Shown here one piece after another: positions 62,109 to 64,000 of a stretch of DNA of 64,000 nt (its first letter is position 1; each line of letters starts with the position of its first letter). Source of the stretch: Sphingopyxis sp. JAI108 (GTDB taxonomy: Bacteria; Pseudomonadota; Alphaproteobacteria; Sphingomonadales; Sphingomonadaceae); the NCBI RefSeq assembly GCF_013410105.1, contig NZ_JACCCJ010000005.1, forward strand, positions 1 through 64,000, read 5' to 3'. The notes beneath the pieces were generated by a model, which did not search any database, was not told the origin of the DNA, and saw only the letters and a program-made list of their open reading frames with translations. Made by a program: the position numbers and the translations under genes.

Positions 62109-63494
62109 TCATGACGCGAACTGTGAGGACATCGCCAGCGCGGCTTCATGCCGCTCCGCTTCAGTACGCTGCTCGGCATCATTCCGGACGTCGGTCAATA
62201 CTCGCGCAACATTGCGTTTGATCGCCCAGCGCGCGATCGGACCCCAATAATATACAGGATCGATGCGCAGCACGTGATCTGCGGTGGCGATCAGTCGTGT
62301 CCGCCCGTTCGGCAACGGCACAAGGTCGAACCGTGTCTCACCAGTGTCGAAGTACCCGATGAGATGAGGCGTGTGGAGCTGCCGGTACGGGCTCATCTCC
62401 TCCATCGCGGGCGGTTGGCGGACAACGCGAAACGCCAGCGTTCGGCCGGGTTTCCAGATGGTGACACGCTCATCGGCGGTGCCGGTCGAAAAGACGCCAA
62501 TACGGCGCGCGCCTTCGCCTTCGCCGGCAACGCGGCTTGCAACGGGATAGGCCAGTCCCGCCAAGCCAACTAGCCCTGGCGCTTCTGTGACTTGGCGGTC
62601 GACGGTCAGGCTGCGCCATACCGCATCGGGCGACGCGGCGATGACGATGCTGGTGCGCGTTTCGATCGGCAGTTCGGGCGGCATCGCCGCGTCGAGCAGA
62701 AAAATCAGCGGTAGAAGCGCGACACTGTAGAAAGGCTGGCGCGGATCGACTAGCCGCTTTGCCGCCGCGCGGCCGATGAAGCCGCCGATCAAGGCGAGCC
62801 CAACCGCAAGCGGCAGGACTAGTATCACACACATCAGCCCTTCGAGCGCCAGCATCAGCAGCGCAACCGTGCCCAGCGCTCCCGCCGCCGCGACGGCGCC
62901 GAAGGTCTCGGCGGCGCTGCGCACATGGCTGCGGTTGACGAGGAAGCCGGTAATCAGGCCGACGAGAAAGGGGGTCGCGACGAACAGGCCCCAGCCATAG
63001 GCGCCCATCGTCAGCGCGGAGACCGCGACTGCGGCGACGATCAGCGCGGTTCCGGAAAAAATGCCAATCGCGAGCTGGTAGGGCGGCGCGGGGTCGCCGA
63101 CCTGCTCGGGCGCGGCCTCCGCGCGGCGCGGCCACAGCAAAGCAAGCGCGAGGACAGCGAGAATCTGCAGGGTCGGGATCATGGTTGCCAGCGCCAGCCA
63201 GCCGCCACGTCCGAGCCGGTCGGCACGGCGTAGCGAGAGGCGGGCGAGGATTCCCGATATCGCCAGACAAAAGGCGAAGCCGCCAATCGCAGCGAGCGGT
63301 GGGATATCGGGTCGCATCGCGAGCTGGCGGATCGGGAACAGCCAGAACATATCGTTAATGGCGAGCGGAGTGCCGAGTACGCGACACGCAAGCGCGACCA
63401 TGGCGTGCTGCGACAGGATCAGCGCCAACGCGGCCAGCGCATAGAGGCCAGCGGTAGGCGCTTCGCTCCGGAGTCGTTGAAGTAGGTCGTTCAT
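62109..63494 (-). CDS. Polytopic membrane protein with C-terminal SRPBCC domain
   Basis: 461 aa. About eight hydrophobic segments in residues 15-290, then a SRPBCC/START-like domain (RTSIVIAASPDAVWRSLTVDRQV to about 440) that usually binds hydrophobic ligands. The start at 63494 overlaps the desaturase stop (ATGA), so its function is probably linked to fatty acids or membranes. I know of no characterised homologue. Confidence 0.75.
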   Translation of the reverse strand: MNDLLQRLRSEAPTAGLYALAALALILSQHAMVALACRVLGTPLAINDMFWLFPIRQLAMRPDIPPLAAIGGFAFCLAISGILARLSLRRADRLGRGGWLALATMIPTLQILAVLALALLWPRRAEAAPEQVGDPAPPYQLAIGIFSGTALIVAAVAVSALTMGAYGWGLFVATPFLVGLITGFLVNRSHVRSAAETFGAVAAAGALGTVALLMLALEGLMCVILVLPLAVGLALIGGFIGRAAAKRLVDPRQPFYSVALLPLIFLLDAAMPPELPIETRTSIVIAASPDAVWRSLTVDRQVTEAPGLVGLAGLAYPVASRVAGEGEGARRIGVFSTGTADERVTIWKPGRTLAFRVVRQPPAMEEMSPYRQLHTPHLIGYFDTGETRFDLVPLPNGRTRLIATADHVLRIDPVYYWGPIARWAIKRNVARVLTDVRNDAEQRTEAERHEAALAMSSQFAS

Positions 63495-64000
63495 CGCACT
63501 GTCCCGGCGAGGACGGCGGGCGGCATCGCGTCCTTCCGTACGGGGCTCAGTCCGTTCCGCACGCCAAGCGTCGCGGGAGTCTGGACGTGCGAAATCAGTC
63601 CAACCCCCTCGCACAGGCGGATGAAGGCATAACCCCAGTCGCTCTGGCCGGGATGAAGGCCGATACGCGCCGATCCAGGATACGCGTGATGATTGTTATG
63701 CCATGCCTCACCCATCGTCGGAATCGCGGCCCAAGGGACATCGAACGCCTGCACCCCGTGCGCATCAACGGTCCAGTGCTGCGGTCCTCGATTATGTGCG
63801 AGATGGCCGACCAGCCAATGCCCGTGGTTAGCGACTGCGACGCGCGCGGCGACGCCCCACACGACCCAGCTCCAGCCGCCGATCGCGAGGAAGACCAGCG
63901 CAACGGGCAGTTGCTGCCAGCGCCACGTCGCCTTGAGCCAGCGGTAGAAGGGATCGCGGTCGAGTTCAACAAAATCGAACCTCGGGGGCCGATCGAGGTC
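63491..64000 (-). CDS. Fatty-acid (acyl-CoA) desaturase, N-terminus beyond the window
   Basis: Partial: 169 C-terminal residues, open at the right edge. Histidine-box regions GHLAHNRGPQHW and HNNHHAYPGSARIGL are those of membrane di-iron desaturases, with hydrophobic helices between. It continues upstream outside the window. Coupled to the membrane-SRPBCC gene. Confidence 0.85.
   Translation of the reverse strand, partial: DLDRPPRFDFVELDRDPFYRWLKATWRWQQLPVALVFLAIGGWSWVVWGVAARVAVANHGHWLVGHLAHNRGPQHWTVDAHGVQAFDVPWAAIPTMGEAWHNNHHAYPGSARIGLHPGQSDWGYAFIRLCEGVGLISHVQTPATLGVRNGLSPVRKDAMPPAVLAGTVR

Noticed and set aside
61853..62182. Open frame of 109 aa on the minus strand
   Set aside because: Overlaps the membrane-SRPBCC gene in another frame and a terminator-like hairpin; no ribosome-binding site or recognisable domain.
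1..64000. CRISPR arrays, tRNA/rRNA genes, insertion sequences
   Set aside because: No regularly spaced direct repeats, no cloverleaf candidates noticed and no transposase or integrase-like protein among the frames.

Overview
The window is GC-rich, densely packed alphaproteobacterial DNA. The TonB-dependent receptor, the EmrAB/NodT pump, the FixJ-type regulators with PAS kinases and the codon use fit a sphingomonad (Sphingopyxis/Novosphingobium-like). This assignment is an inference; no rRNA, tRNA or other marker gene is visible.

Region 1 (1-24.9 kb) is a catabolic island. A 13-gene minus-strand operon (14678 to 148) has almost every gene overlapping the next by 1-4 bases. It encodes an FAD monooxygenase, an arylmalonate-decarboxylase/Asp-Glu-racemase-fold enzyme, a bicupin, a medium-chain dehydrogenase without its catalytic zinc ligands, a LeuC/LeuD pair, an isochorismatase-fold amidohydrolase, an HMG-CoA-lyase-like enzyme, hydantoinase/oxoprolinase A and B subunits, a class III CoA-transferase and a second LeuC/LeuD pair. 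Next come an IclR regulator, an MFS carrier, an isocitrate-lyase/PEP-mutase-family lyase, a HisD-type dehydrogenase, two more cupins, a double SDR protein and a TonB receptor. One palindrome (TTTGTTCGCCTGRCGAATA type) lies in the four control regions of this island and very probably is the IclR operator. The enzyme set looks like catabolism of an N-containing ring or lactam through branched dicarboxylic acids; the substrate is unknown.

Region 2 (24.9-30.2 kb) holds a gene-free stretch, a CGNR zinc-finger regulator divergent from an amidase-MFS pair, and a metallo-beta-lactamase-fold hydrolase.

Region 3 (30.3-46.1 kb) is a redox/stress-flavoured block: Tat-exported alpha/beta hydrolase, two paralogous NmrA-like SDRs, AhpD-like, GST, TMEM175-like, an orphan cytochrome b, an alpha/beta-hydrolase-OsmC fusion, GNAT, a MocR regulator that has lost its PLP lysine, a ferritin-like/ferredoxin-like/double-CDGSH fusion, LysR-SDR, an outer-membrane barrel and an Rrf2 regulator. 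Four transcription units here share a 34-bp promoter element starting with GGTACA, 82-106 bp before the start codon. I consider this the most novel signal in the window.

Region 4 (45.6-57.2 kb) is signalling and efflux: Rrf2, a FixJ-type regulator, a lone receiver, three histidine kinases, EmrA-EmrB-NodT and TetR. Region 5 (57.2-60.5 kb) is an acetoacetate/3-hydroxybutyrate operon (acetoacetate decarboxylase, patatin, 3-hydroxybutyrate dehydrogenase) preceded by a 42-codon small ORF. Region 6 (60.9-64 kb) has a chloroperoxidase-like hydrolase, a membrane-SRPBCC protein and a fatty-acid desaturase cut by the window edge.
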